Shown: positions 22,294 through 32,315, counted from the stretch's first letter. The stretch: DNA of 64,000 bases from Azospirillum thiophilum (GCF_001305595.1 NZ_CP012405.1:452501-516500); one strand, 5' to 3'. Program-made: numbers and translations. The notes: generated by a model not told the origin, from the sequence alone.

Positions 22294-23174
22294 GCGACGC
22301 CGGGGATCCGTCCCCACCCCGGACGCGGACGCTCGGCCAGGACGGCCTGGACAGCCGCGACTTCGAGCGGCTGGCGGCGGTCATCGAACGTCATTGCGGC
22401 ATCCGCATGCCGGCGTCCAAGCGGACGATGGTGGAAGGCCGCCTGCGCCGCCGCGTGCGGGCGCTGGGCCTGCCGGACATGCATGCCTATTGCCGCCATG
22501 TGCTCGACGAGGGAGCGCTGGAGGCCGAGTTGGGCGACCTGATCGACGCGGTCACCACCAACAAGACCGACTTCTTCCGCGAGATCGATCATTTCCGTTA
22601 CCTGACCGGCACCGCCATCCCCGCGCTGACGCGCCTGCCCCATCGTCCCGGCATCGACCGCCCGATGAAGATCTGGAGCGCGGCCTGCTCGACCGGTGCC
22701 GAACCCTATACCGTGGCCATGCTGCTCCAGGAGCAGGAGCGGGCCGGCGCCCCCATCCGCCACGAAATCATCGGCACCGACATCTGCACCGAGGCACTGG
22801 CCGCGGCCAAGCTGGCCGTCTATCCCTTCGAGATGGCGAAGATGGTCCCGACGCCATTCGCCTCCCGCTACCTGATGCGGTCGCGCGACGGCGGCAACCC
22901 ATCGATCAGGCTGGTGCCGTCCATTCGCCAGGCGGTCCGTTTCGGCCATCTGAACATGATGGACCCGGTCTATCCGATCGCCTCCGACATGGACGTGATC
23001 TTCTTCCGCAACATCCTGATCTATTTCGACAAGCCGACGCAGAAGGCGGTTCTGCACAAGCTCTGCCAGCATCTGCGGCCCGGCGGCTACCTGTTCGTCG
23101 GCCATAGCGAAACCATCACCAACATGGACCTGCCCCTGACCCAGGTCGCGTCCGCCACCTTCATCCGGAGCTGA
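22290..23174 (+). CDS. cheR: Chemoreceptor glutamate methyltransferase CheR
   Basis: 294 residues. The N-terminal helical domain (LAAVIERHCGIRMPASKRTMVEGRLRRRV) is followed by DAVTTNKTDFFRE, the SAM-binding loop IWSAACSTGAEPYTVAMLL, and FFRNILIYFD of the methyltransferase domain. It methylates receptor glutamates using S-adenosylmethionine. No pentapeptide-binding insertion is obvious, in keeping with the receptor's lack of a C-terminal pentapeptide. It overlaps cheW by four bases and is followed three bases later by cheB. Confidence 0.95.
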   Translation: MSDAGDPSPPRTRTLGQDGLDSRDFERLAAVIERHCGIRMPASKRTMVEGRLRRRVRALGLPDMHAYCRHVLDEGALEAELGDLIDAVTTNKTDFFREIDHFRYLTGTAIPALTRLPHRPGIDRPMKIWSAACSTGAEPYTVAMLLQEQERAGAPIRHEIIGTDICTEALAAAKLAVYPFEMAKMVPTPFASRYLMRSRDGGNPSIRLVPSIRQAVRFGHLNMMDPVYPIASDMDVIFFRNILIYFDKPTQKAVLHKLCQHLRPGGYLFVGHSETITNMDLPLTQVASATFIRS

Positions 23175-24293
<1,119 letters not shown>

Positions 24294-24336
24294 CGCCGCT
24301 CCGCCACTGAACGACGATTTTCCGAAGGGTTCCGGT

Positions 24337-26193
24337 ATGGACAGCATCTTCGCCGCCCCAGGTCCCCGCGCCGCCGAGGGTTCGGCGGTCGTCCCGGACG
24401 GCACCGCCGGGCTGCTGCGCGAGCTGACCGTTGAACTCCGCGCGGCATCGGCTCCGATCGAGGCGACCTTTCTCGGCGTCGGCGACGCGCTGGGCCGGTC
24501 GCTGGGCCTGCTGGACGCCATAGGCGACCGATTCCGCGCTTTGTCGACCCTGATCGACAGCGAGGACGGCAGCCGGGCCGTGGACATGCTGACCGGCGTC
24601 TGTTCCGGCACCGACGAACTGGCCGGCAACGCCCGGCATACGCTGGACGGGCTGGACGGGCTGGAGCAGGCAGGGACAGGGATGGCCGGGCTGTTCACCA
24701 GCCTGTCGGCGATCATCGGCGAGATCACCGCACTCGCGATCAACGCCAAGGTCCAGTCGGTGCAGATCCGCTCCACCACCGACGATTTCAGCGTCTTCAA
24801 CCGGGAGATCGACCGGTTGCACCGGCTGGCCGAAGAGACGACGGCGAAGGCCTCGTCCCGGCTGGTGACGCTGCGCGCAGCCATCGCGACGGCGAAGGGC
24901 AGCGCCGCCGGCTTCCAGCACGACAACCGCGCCCATCTGGACGATGCCGGAACCCGGCTCCGCCGGAGCCTCGACGCGCTGGTGGCCCGCCGGGCCGCCG
25001 TCCGCGAGGCCGCCTGCCGGTTCGCCGACCGGGTGGGAGAGATCGGCCGGCGCATCGCCCGCTGCATCAGCGACCTCCAGGTCGGCGACGTCACCAGCCA
25101 GCGCCTTGCCCATATCGGCGACGCTCTGGAGGTGCTGCGGATCCTTACCGGCGACACCGACCCGGCCTTGCTGCGCGGCGACCGCCGCTGGCTGGCGACG
25201 CTGGAACCGCGCCGGCGGGCCGAACTGCTGGTGGCGATCTGCGAGCTGCAGGGCCGCCAGTGCCGCGACGCCAACCGCGACTTCGCCCAGCAGGTCGGAT
25301 CGCTCGCCGCCAATCTGACCGGGCTGCTCCAGGATGCCGGGGCCATCGCCGACGAGGCACAGCGGCTCTTCGGTTCGGGGGCGCCATCAGGGACGCCATC
25401 GGCTGCCGGGAGGGACGGCGAAGCGGGTCCGGCCTTTCTGCAGGCCGTCGCCGCGGAGGTCGACCGCGCCTTGCAGTTGCTGGACCGCTATTGCCGCGCG
25501 GACGAGGTGATCCGCGCCCAGGTCGTCCAGGTGTCGGACGGGTTCGGAGCGATGAGGCGCGATGTCGCCGCCATCCATTCCATCGACGTCGACATGCGGC
25601 TGATGGGCCTGAACACCACCTTGAAATGCACCCGCCTCGGCCCGGCCGGCCGGGCGCTGGGGGTCGTCGCGCAGGAACTGCGGGCGTGCAGCCGCCGGAC
25701 CGAGGATGTGTCCGAAGCGATCGCCCAGGCGATCCGGTCGGCATCGGAGCAGGCCGGCGATCTCGACCGGCGCTCGGCCGACGATCATCTGGCGGCGGCC
25801 GGGCTGACCGAGCGGATGACCGTGTCGATGGACATCCTGCGCAAGCTGCAGGCCGACCAGGAGCGCGCGCTGCAGGCCCTGATCCGCGACTGCGCGACGG
25901 CATCGGGCCTGCTCGGCACCGCGATGGCGCCGCTCGGCATCGGCCGGCGCCAGGAGGAGTTCGCCGAACGATTCGCCCAGCGGCTGGCGCTGATCGCCGG
26001 CTCGCTGCCGGCCGCGGTGCAGGATGCCGCACAGAGTGCCGACGTCGCCGGCGACCTGCACCGGCTCTTCGGCGACACCTACACCGTGGACAGCGAACGG
26101 CTGATCCATGGCGGCATCGCCCCGGCCGACGGCCCGGACCGCAATAACGCCAACGGGGCCGGCGAGGCCGGGATGGACGATTTCTTCCTGTAG
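24337..26193 (+). CDS. Soluble protein with two degenerate MCP-like signalling segments (last gene of che operon)
   Basis: 618 residues from the ATG at 24337 (GAAGGG seven bases upstream); an ATG at 24280 overlapping cheB is also possible. There is no signal peptide or TM helix and almost the whole protein is predictable as helix. Residues about 425-475 (SIDVDMRLMGLNTTLKCTRL...GRALGVVAQELRACSRRT) align by eye to the MCP tip ([32 protein letters not shown]), but key residues have drifted. A second, weaker copy is at about 125-175 (IIGEITALAINAKVQSVQI...FSVFNREIDRLHRLAEET). It may be a cytosolic array component or decoy hairpin. The C-terminus ends in acidic/aromatic MDDFFL. Its position in the operon supports a chemosensory role; the function itself is not established. 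Confidence 0.7.
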   Translation: MDSIFAAPGPRAAEGSAVVPDGTAGLLRELTVELRAASAPIEATFLGVGDALGRSLGLLDAIGDRFRALSTLIDSEDGSRAVDMLTGVCSGTDELAGNARHTLDGLDGLEQAGTGMAGLFTSLSAIIGEITALAINAKVQSVQIRSTTDDFSVFNREIDRLHRLAEETTAKASSRLVTLRAAIATAKGSAAGFQHDNRAHLDDAGTRLRRSLDALVARRAAVREAACRFADRVGEIGRRIARCISDLQVGDVTSQRLAHIGDALEVLRILTGDTDPALLRGDRRWLATLEPRRRAELLVAICELQGRQCRDANRDFAQQVGSLAANLTGLLQDAGAIADEAQRLFGSGAPSGTPSAAGRDGEAGPAFLQAVAAEVDRALQLLDRYCRADEVIRAQVVQVSDGFGAMRRDVAAIHSIDVDMRLMGLNTTLKCTRLGPAGRALGVVAQELRACSRRTEDVSEAIAQAIRSASEQAGDLDRRSADDHLAAAGLTERMTVSMDILRKLQADQERALQALIRDCATASGLLGTAMAPLGIGRRQEEFAERFAQRLALIAGSLPAAVQDAAQSADVAGDLHRLFGDTYTVDSERLIHGGIAPADGPDRNNANGAGEAGMDDFFL

Positions 26194-26225
26194 GCCCGGA
26201 GGGCGGGAGACGCCCGAAATCCGGC

Positions 26226-27242
26226 TCACAGCACCTGCTTGGACAGCGACAGCAGCTCCTTCCTGATGCGGGTGAGGCTGGGGCGGTTGTCGGGGCCGAA
26301 GGCGATGGGCCGGCACAGATGCATGGCGGTCAGTCCGACCCGCGCGGTCAGCAGCCCGTTGATCACCCCCTGCCCCATCCGGGTGGAGATGGCCGCGGCG
26401 AGCGAGCCGCCCAGCGCCTCCACCGCCACGTGATGGGCGCTTTCCGTCACCCCGGCGACGGCGATGTTGGCGAGCATCCGGCGCAGCAGCCGCAGCGACC
26501 CGACATAGCCGGGACGGGCGCCGTAGAGCGCGGCGATCTCCCGCACCAGCTTCAGGTTGCGCCACAGCACCACCGCAAAGTCGAGCAGCGCCGCCGGGCT
26601 CAGCGCCGTGGCGACCGCGGTGTCGCGCGAGGCGCGCAGCACCCGCTGATAGGCGGCACGGTCGAGCGGACCCAGAACCTCGCGGTCGAGCAGCCGCACC
26701 ACCTCATGCTCGTCATGGGCGTCGGTGACATGGTCGCGCACGCGGGCCAGCGCCGGGGCCAGTTCGCGCCGGTCGGCGTAGAGCGCCACCAGCGACCCGG
26801 CGAAGCGGTCGGCCCGGCCGCCCACGGCATCGGCCGCCAGCCGCCCGGCCTCGTCCCGCAGTTCCTCGATCCGGCGCAGGCGGCGCAGCGACAGCAGCTC
26901 GTTCACCAGCATGGCGAGCGCGGCGATGCCGGCGGTCACAGCCAGCAGCGCGACCAGAACGCCCAGCGCCAGGCTGGCGGCGAAGGCGCGGGCCAGCAGG
27001 TCGGCGGTGTCGAAGCCCAGCGCCACCAGCACCAGCGCCGCCAGCGCCCCGAACAGCCAGCGCCCCAGCCGGCGCGTGGTGCGCACCGGGGTCGCCGGGA
27101 CCGGCAGCAGCTCCGCCGGATCGCCCGATCCGGTCAGCAGCGCCGCTTCCTCCTCCGCCGGCAGCGGCGCGGCACGGTCGAGCTCCAGCTCCATCGGCGG
27201 AATCCAGCCGGCGCTGCTGCGGGGGGGATCGCGCTCCGTCAC
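26226..27242 (-). CDS. ycjF: YcjF/TIGR01620 family inner-membrane protein
   Basis: 338 residues. Two adjacent hydrophobic helices (GRWLFGALAALVLVALGF and the following LALGVLVALLAVTAGIAAL, about 65-120) and a DUF697-like C-terminal half with GARPGYVGSLRLLRRMLANIAVAG and MGQGVINGLLTARVGLTAMHLCRP match the YcjF family. In Escherichia coli ycjXF lie in the phage-shock regulon, though their role is unclear. The gene overlaps ycjX by four bases (ATGA). No psp genes are nearby here. Confidence 0.88.
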   Translation of the reverse strand: MTERDPPRSSAGWIPPMELELDRAAPLPAEEEAALLTGSGDPAELLPVPATPVRTTRRLGRWLFGALAALVLVALGFDTADLLARAFAASLALGVLVALLAVTAGIAALAMLVNELLSLRRLRRIEELRDEAGRLAADAVGGRADRFAGSLVALYADRRELAPALARVRDHVTDAHDEHEVVRLLDREVLGPLDRAAYQRVLRASRDTAVATALSPAALLDFAVVLWRNLKLVREIAALYGARPGYVGSLRLLRRMLANIAVAGVTESAHHVAVEALGGSLAAAISTRMGQGVINGLLTARVGLTAMHLCRPIAFGPDNRPSLTRIRKELLSLSKQVL

Positions 27243-28633
27243 TGCAGGTGATCCCCCAGCAGGAATTGCAGGGCCTGATCGACCCGGATGTGCGGCAGGC
27301 CGCGCGGGTCGCGGCCGAGATCGTCGGGCGGCCGGAAGGACAGGAAATTATAGGGGCGGTCGCGGCCGGGCGGGAATGCCTCGGCATCCTCCGGGATTTC
27401 GCCGGGGAACAGCACGGTCGGGCGGTCGCGCCCGACCGGCACGCCGCGCACGCAGCGCAGTTGCCGGCCCTCATGCTCCGTCACCACGCTTTCGGTGCAT
27501 TTCAGCGCGGCGATGGCCATGGTCTCGACCTGGGCGCCTTCGAAGCGGATGGCGTTGCGGGCGTCGCCGACCAGCCTGTCGAGCAGGGCGCGAAGCTGGG
27601 CATGCTGGTGGGCGGCGATGTGGTCTGCCTTGGTCGCGGCGAACAGCACCCGGTCGATCCTGCTGCCGAACAGCCAGTCGAGCCAGCCCGACGCACCGTG
27701 GCGGAAGGGCTCCAGGCTCAACTCCAGCGCCCGCTTCATGTCGGCCATCCCGGCCGGCCCGGCATTCAGCGCCCCCAGCACGTCGATCAGCACGATCTGG
27801 CGGTCGAGCCGGGAGAAATGCTCGGCGAAGAAGCGGCGGACGACGTTGGTCTTGTAGGCCTCGTAGCGCTCCTCCATCAGCGCCCACAGGCTGCCGCGGC
27901 CGCGCGCCCCCTGGGGCTGGCCGCCGGACAGCGGGCAGAAGGTCAGCAGCGGCGCGTCCTTCATGTCGCCCGGTTCGACGAAGCGGCCGGGCTGGATCAG
28001 GCTGAGCAGCGTGTCGGCCCGGCGGCAGGCGTGGAGATAGTCCGTATAGAGCGCCGCGCCGCGCCGCGCCGTCTCCTCCTCCGCCGCGGCGGCCGGGTCG
28101 ATGGTGGCGAGCCAGCCGCGCCAGGAGACCGACAGTTCGTCCCGCGGCGGCCGGGCGGCAAGCTCCAGGGTCAGGGCGCTCCATTCGGCAAAGCTCTGAC
28201 GCAGCAGCGGCAGGTCGAGCAGCCATTCGCCGGGATAATCGACGAGGTCGAGGTTCAAGGTCGCCATCGGCTGCACCGCCCGCTTCAGGACCGAGTCCGG
28301 GCGGTAGCGCAGGGAGACGCGCATCTGGCCGATGCCGCGCGTCGGCTCCGGCCAATGGGGATCGGGTCCGGTCAGCGCAGCCAGATGGCCTTCGTAATCG
28401 AAGCGCGGCACGTCGGGATCGGGCTGGGGCCGCAGCCGGGCCGCCTGGAAGCGCCCCGAGGACATCGCATCGACGAAGGGCAGCCGCCCTGCCTTCAGCA
28501 GATTGTCGACGAGCGCGGTGACGAAGACGGTCTTGCCCGCCCGCCGCAGGCCGGTGACGCCGACGCGGACCGTCGATTCGAGGAGAAGCCGGCTGCCGGC
28601 ATCGTACAGGCTGTTGAGATCGGGAATGCGCAC
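27239..28633 (-). CDS. ycjX: YcjX family P-loop NTPase
   Basis: 464 residues. The Walker A motif GLRRAGKT sits at residues 28-35 after the family N-terminus (RIPDLNSLYDAGSRLLLESTVRVGVTG). The central LNLDLVDYPGEWLLDLPLL contains the DxxG-like motif, and FAATKADHIAAHQH is the NKxD-like base-recognition region, typical of DUF463/YcjX. It is a predicted GTPase/ATPase acting with YcjF in envelope stress. The start is GTG at 28633 with AGAGGTGA upstream. The 300-bp region before it holds two matching dyads. Confidence 0.9.
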   Translation of the reverse strand: MRIPDLNSLYDAGSRLLLESTVRVGVTGLRRAGKTVFVTALVDNLLKAGRLPFVDAMSSGRFQAARLRPQPDPDVPRFDYEGHLAALTGPDPHWPEPTRGIGQMRVSLRYRPDSVLKRAVQPMATLNLDLVDYPGEWLLDLPLLRQSFAEWSALTLELAARPPRDELSVSWRGWLATIDPAAAAEEETARRGAALYTDYLHACRRADTLLSLIQPGRFVEPGDMKDAPLLTFCPLSGGQPQGARGRGSLWALMEERYEAYKTNVVRRFFAEHFSRLDRQIVLIDVLGALNAGPAGMADMKRALELSLEPFRHGASGWLDWLFGSRIDRVLFAATKADHIAAHQHAQLRALLDRLVGDARNAIRFEGAQVETMAIAALKCTESVVTEHEGRQLRCVRGVPVGRDRPTVLFPGEIPEDAEAFPPGRDRPYNFLSFRPPDDLGRDPRGLPHIRVDQALQFLLGDHLQ

Positions 28634-28936
28634 GGGCGGTCGTTCACCTCTGGCCGATGACCGGTCCTATATGGGGGCGGCGGCCCCGAATGGAACATTT
28701 GAAACCGGATGAAACATCCTGGACCGCCTGTTCCACTGTTCCATCCGCCCGGCCGGAGGCGCCTGCGGCGGTGCGTCGCGGTGGGATGGCCGGTGTTGCG
28801 GCCAGTCCGGGAGCCGGTTTGGAGGCCGGTGCGGCGAACTGTTCGGGCATGACGGGGCCTCCATGGTCGGAAACGGATGTTCCATCCTATCATGGACGCC
28901 TGGCCCGGGTGACGCCCGGATGAAAACCGGCCGCCG
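28634..28936. promoter_or_regulatory. ycjX upstream region with paired GGATG-N3-CATCC dyads
   Basis: No gene is visible in these 303 bp. Two inverted repeats share arms: GGATG-AAA-CATCC at 28707-28719 and GGATG-TTC-CATCC at 28875-28887. GTTCCA/TGGAAC hexamers recur around 28690, 28730, 28739 and 28880. This is upstream of ycjX and downstream of the secreted-protein gene, so the sites probably serve ycjXF. No sigma-54 (GG-N10-GC) promoter was convincing. Confidence 0.5.
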
Positions 28937-29443
28937 TCAGCCGCCGATGTGGTTGGGCATCAGTCTCGCCTGATCGCCGACCCAGACGCTGCACCGGCTG
29001 TCCTGGCCGCGGAAGAAATAGACCTTTCCCGGCTGGCGGCGATTCTGCGGATCGATCAGGTTGGCCCCGCCGGAAAAGGCGACGCCATAGCGGCGGTCGG
29101 GCGCCGCAGCCCAATAGAATCCGTCGATCTTCTGCAGGAAGGCGCCGCGCCGGCACAGGCGCGACAGCTCCGGGTCGGGCGTGGCGAGGCCGTCGATCCC
29201 CTGGGGCAGCTTGTAGACCGCCCGGCTCTCGGTGCGGAGCAGGCGCGGCCCATGGCCGGGGGGCGGCGGCTCGTAAGCGCGGAAGGGCGGACGCAGATGG
29301 CCGGGAGCGGTGCGGTCGGTGCGCAGGACCTGCTCCGCCCCGGCGGCCGCGGCCGGGCGCGGCAGCGCCGCCGGAACGAGTGCGGCCGGAACGAGGACGG
29401 CCAGCGGCAGGACGAGGAGGAGGCGGGTCAGGATGTGGGGCAT
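28937..29443 (-). CDS. Small secreted protein of unknown function
   Basis: 168 residues from the ATG at 29443. A strong signal peptide (MPHILTRLLLVLPLAVLVPAALVP, then an Ala-rich stretch ending near residue 34) leads to a mature protein with a Pro-rich N-terminal part (RAYEPPPPGHGPRLL). Its C-terminal half contains two cysteines (LCRRGAFLQKIDGFYWAAAPDRRYG and SRCSVWVGDQARLMPNHIGG), which may form a disulfide. I do not recognise the family. It is likely periplasmic or exported. It ends 37 bp downstream of a response-regulator gene's stop on the same strand, so the two may be co-transcribed. Confidence 0.7.
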   Translation of the reverse strand: MPHILTRLLLVLPLAVLVPAALVPAALPRPAAAAGAEQVLRTDRTAPGHLRPPFRAYEPPPPGHGPRLLRTESRAVYKLPQGIDGLATPDPELSRLCRRGAFLQKIDGFYWAAAPDRRYGVAFSGGANLIDPQNRRQPGKVYFFRGQDSRCSVWVGDQARLMPNHIGG

Positions 29444-29479
29444 CGCGCCCCCGGTTCCGGCGGTCATCCGGGCGTCCGG

Positions 29480-29869
29480 TCAGGCTGCCGCAAGGAAACC
29501 GGCGATGGCGGCCTGGAATTCCTTGGGCTTGATCGGCTTGGAGACGTGGCCGTCGAAGCCGGCCTCGGTCAGCCGGCGCTTGTCGGCGGGGGTGGCGAGG
29601 TTGGTGACGGCCACCACCGGCGTCGCGGCCAGGGCGGCGTCGGCGCGGATGCGCTTGATCAGGTCGAGCCCCGACAGGCCGGGCATGACGATGTCCATCA
29701 CCACCAGATGCGGCGCGCATTCATGCATCAGGTCCATCACGGCCATCGGATCGGCCGTTTCGATCACGGTGAAGCCGCCCTCCTCCAGGCAGCGGACGAA
29801 CAGCTTGCGCATCAGCACATTGTCCTCGACCACGAGGATCGTCCGCGTCGTCCCGACCGTGTCCACCAT
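29480..29869 (-). CDS. Single-domain response regulator, DivK/CheY-like
   Basis: 129 residues with only a receiver domain: acidic pair Glu15/Asp16, phospho-acceptor Asp59 (LVVMDIVMPGLSG), conserved Thr/Asn region VVAVTNLA and Lys in VSKPIKP. Asn in place of the usual Thr/Ser neighbourhood and the PADKRRLTEAGFDGHVSKP end resemble DivK-type regulators. The start could be ATG 29869 or 29881, neither with a strong ribosome-binding site. There is no kinase beside it. It may receive phosphate from an unlinked histidine kinase. Confidence 0.9.
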   Translation of the reverse strand: MVDTVGTTRTILVVEDNVLMRKLFVRCLEEGGFTVIETADPMAVMDLMHECAPHLVVMDIVMPGLSGLDLIKRIRADAALAATPVVAVTNLATPADKRRLTEAGFDGHVSKPIKPKEFQAAIAGFLAAA

Positions 29870-30222
29870 GTCGCCATCCATGCCATTGGAGCGGGGGCCG
29901 CATCGCCGATCGCCGCGTCGCCGGAGGGGCGCCGGCAGGCAACACGACCGGAACGGCACGCTGCCGCAAGACGACCGCCACAAATCACACGTGGTCCGCT
30001 TGTGTACCGGGTTCGGATTTTAAGGTCAACCCGGCGGACGGCGCCGGCGTCATTCCGACGGGATCCGCGCTTGTCAGCGAGTGGTTCCGTCCGGGCCATC
30101 CGGCCGTCGCTTTCCACTGGCGCATCCCCCCCGATTGGGGCCATCTTCACGGCAAATCGAGCCCTCCGGCCCACCGGAAACGCCGCGCATCAAACCCCGC
30201 GCATCAGGGAGACAGAGCCATC
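29870..30222. other. Divergent intergenic region, response regulator / GST
   Basis: About 350 bp between two divergent start codons. It must contain both promoters. Open frames here are shadows without family features. I see no clear dyad or terminator; the only lower-GC patch is near 29985-30025. Confidence 0.5.
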
Positions 30223-30870
30223 GTGACCGACATCTCGACCGACACCGCGACCGCGCCCTTCATTCTCTACGGCAACGTGAATTCCCAGCCGGCGGCCCGC
30301 ATCGCGCTGTTCTTCCGTCTGGCCGGCATCCCCTTCGGCTACCGTCATCTCGACCTGCGCAACGGGCAGCAGAAGACGCCCGAATATGGGGCGATCAACC
30401 GGTTCGGCCGGGTGCCGACCCTGGTGCATGGCGGACGCTCGATTTCCGAATCCAGCGTGATCCTGACCTATCTGGCCGAACAGACCGGCCGGTTCGGCGG
30501 CCGCGACGCGGACGAGACGATTCGCATCGCCGAGTGGCTGAGCTGGCTGGCCGACGTGCTGCTGCCGGTGCAGCGCGCCCGCGCGGTGCGCAAGTTCCAC
30601 GGCGACGCCAACGCCCTGCCCTGGATCGATGCGGCCGCGGCCAGCGGGATGGCGCTGTTCGACCATCATCTGTCCGGCCACGGCTTCATCCAGGGCGAGC
30701 GGCTGACCATCGCCGACATCTTCGCCTTCCCCTGGATCGACCTGATGAACGAATCGGCGATGGAGGCCAAGGATTATCCCAACGTCCAGGCCTGGGCCGA
30801 CCGCATCCGCGCCCAGCCCGGCTACAAGCCGCAGTACGAGCTGATGCCGCAGGCGGATGCCGAGTGCTGA
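30223..30870 (+). CDS. Glutathione S-transferase family protein
   Basis: 215 residues. The N-terminal thioredoxin-like domain (FILYGNVNSQPAARIALFFRLAGIPFGYRHLDL) carries the glutathione-binding SESSVILTYLAEQTG motif. The C-terminal helical domain has GERLTIADIFAFPWIDLM, the usual N-capping box region (TIADI). Glutathione conjugation or peroxidase-type activity is probable; the substrate is unknown. GTG start at 30223 with AGGGAG upstream. The gene is followed, in the convergent intergenic gap, by a palindromic repeat element. Confidence 0.92.
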   Translation: MTDISTDTATAPFILYGNVNSQPAARIALFFRLAGIPFGYRHLDLRNGQQKTPEYGAINRFGRVPTLVHGGRSISESSVILTYLAEQTGRFGGRDADETIRIAEWLSWLADVLLPVQRARAVRKFHGDANALPWIDAAAASGMALFDHHLSGHGFIQGERLTIADIFAFPWIDLMNESAMEAKDYPNVQAWADRIRAQPGYKPQYELMPQADAEC

Positions 30871-30887
30871 GGTAGGATTCTTGGTAA

Positions 30888-31003
30888 GTTAGACCCCCAC
30901 CTTAATCCTCCCCCGCTGGGCGGGGGAGGAGAGGAGTGCTTGTTCGGAAAATCGACGGCAATCCCTCCCCCGCCCAGCGGGGGAGGCTAGGTGGGGGTCT
31001 AAC
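30888..31003. repeat. Palindromic repeat element, copy A (family 1)
   Basis: 116 bp bounded by GTTAGACCCCCACCT and its complement AGGTGGGGGTCTAAC. Inside are two GC-rich hairpins, CCTCCCCCGC-TGG-GCGGGGGAGG (30907-30929) and its mirror (30964-30986), separated by a non-palindromic spacer containing GTTCGG and CGACGGCA. It lies between convergent genes and could stop transcription from both sides. The element at 58998-59113 is a copy in opposite orientation with a matching spacer. Confidence 0.85.
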
Positions 31004-31016
31004 TGCCGCGCGACCG

Positions 31017-32258
31017 TTACCCCCGCGCGTCGTCGATCACCTTGCCGTCGTTGGGCAGGCTGCCCGGCGCGGCGAACTCCACGGCGCCCTTCAGCTTGGT
31101 GACCGCCGCCAGCGTCTCGCGGATGGCGGCGGCGAGCGCCTCGCCACCGTCAGGGCCGCTCTCCACCGCCTCGCACCGCAGGGTCATGGTGTCGCTGGCG
31201 TCCTGGCGGCCGACCACCAGGCGGGCGCGGGCGACCTCTGGATGGCGGCGCAGCACCTCGGCCACCTGGGCGGGGTGGACGAACATGCCCTTGACCTTGG
31301 TCGTCTGGTCGGCCCGGCCGAGCCAGCCCTTCAGCCGCATGTTGGTGCGGCCGCAGGGGCTGGCCCCCGGCAGCACCGCCGACAGGTCGCCGGTGGCGAA
31401 GCGGATCAGCGGATAGGCCGGGTTGAAGATGGTCACCACCACCTCGCCGACCTCGCCGTCGGGCACCGGGGCGCCGGTGCCGGGGCGGACGATCTCGACG
31501 ATGCAGCCCTCGTTGACCACCAGTCCCGACCGCGCCGGGGTCTCGTAGGCGACGATGCCGAGGTCGGCGGTGCCGTAGCACTGATAGACCTCCAGCCCGC
31601 GCGCCTCGTAGAAGGTACGGGCGTCGGGCAGGTAGGGACCGCCCGACACGCTGGCGATGCGGATCGACGAGACGTCCAGCCCGAGCGCGTCGCCCTTCTC
31701 CAGGATGATCTTCAGGAAATCGGGCGTGCCGATATAGCCGCGCGGCCTCAACCCGGCGACGGCCTGGGCCTGCATCTCGGTGTTGCCGGTGCCGGCGGGG
31801 ATGACGGCGCAGCCGATGGCATGCGCCCCGGTCTCGAACATCGAGCCGGCCGGGGTCAGGTGATAGGAAAAGCAGTTCTGGGCGAGGTCGCCGGCGCGGA
31901 AGCCGGCGGCGAACAGCGCGCGGGCGCTGCGCCAGGGGTCGGCGCCGTGCGGCTCCGGATCGTGGATCGGGCCGGGGGAGGCGAAGACGCGGGCCAGCCG
32001 CCCGACCGTCACCGCCGCCAGCCCGCCGAAGGGCGGGTTCGCCTGCTGGAGCGCGATCAGGTCCGCCTTGCGCGTCACCGGCAGGGTGGCGAGCGCCGCC
32101 CGGTCATGGATCGCCGCCGGGTCGATCGCCGCCAGCAATTGGCGGAAATAGGGGGCGGCGTCCTTGGCATGGTGGAGATGGGCGGGCAGTGCCGCGAACT
32201 GCTCGGCTTCGCGCCGGTCGGAGGAACGGGTTTCGAGGTCGTCGTAGAAATCGGTCAT
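31017..32258 (-). CDS. PaaK-type phenylacetate-CoA ligase family protein (AMP-forming)
   Basis: 413 residues. The family features of phenylacetate-CoA ligases are present: LPVTRKADLIALQQANPPFGG at the N-terminus, FSYHLTPAGSMFETGAHAIGCAVIPAG, YQCYGTADLGIVAYE (adenylate-binding), RFATGDLSAVLPG, GRADQTTKVKGMFVHPAQV, and a C-terminal Lys in LPNDGKVIDD. It activates an aromatic or other carboxylic acid to its CoA thioester. It is at the downstream end of the LIV-type transporter operon, separated from livF by a repeat element. The ATG at 32258 fits the family; the frame extended to 32465 runs through the repeat. Substrate unknown, probably the transporter's cargo. Confidence 0.88.
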   Translation of the reverse strand: MTDFYDDLETRSSDRREAEQFAALPAHLHHAKDAAPYFRQLLAAIDPAAIHDRAALATLPVTRKADLIALQQANPPFGGLAAVTVGRLARVFASPGPIHDPEPHGADPWRSARALFAAGFRAGDLAQNCFSYHLTPAGSMFETGAHAIGCAVIPAGTGNTEMQAQAVAGLRPRGYIGTPDFLKIILEKGDALGLDVSSIRIASVSGGPYLPDARTFYEARGLEVYQCYGTADLGIVAYETPARSGLVVNEGCIVEIVRPGTGAPVPDGEVGEVVVTIFNPAYPLIRFATGDLSAVLPGASPCGRTNMRLKGWLGRADQTTKVKGMFVHPAQVAEVLRRHPEVARARLVVGRQDASDTMTLRCEAVESGPDGGEALAAAIRETLAAVTKLKGAVEFAAPGSLPNDGKVIDDARG

Positions 32259-32315
32259 GGTCGTTCGTCCGTTCAGGGGTCGGCCGAGGTGACGCGCATT
32301 GCTCCGCCTTCCTCC

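Noticed and set aside
30888-31003. CRISPR-like repeats
   Set aside because: Only mirrored hairpins with one spacer; no regular repeat-spacer array and no cas genes.
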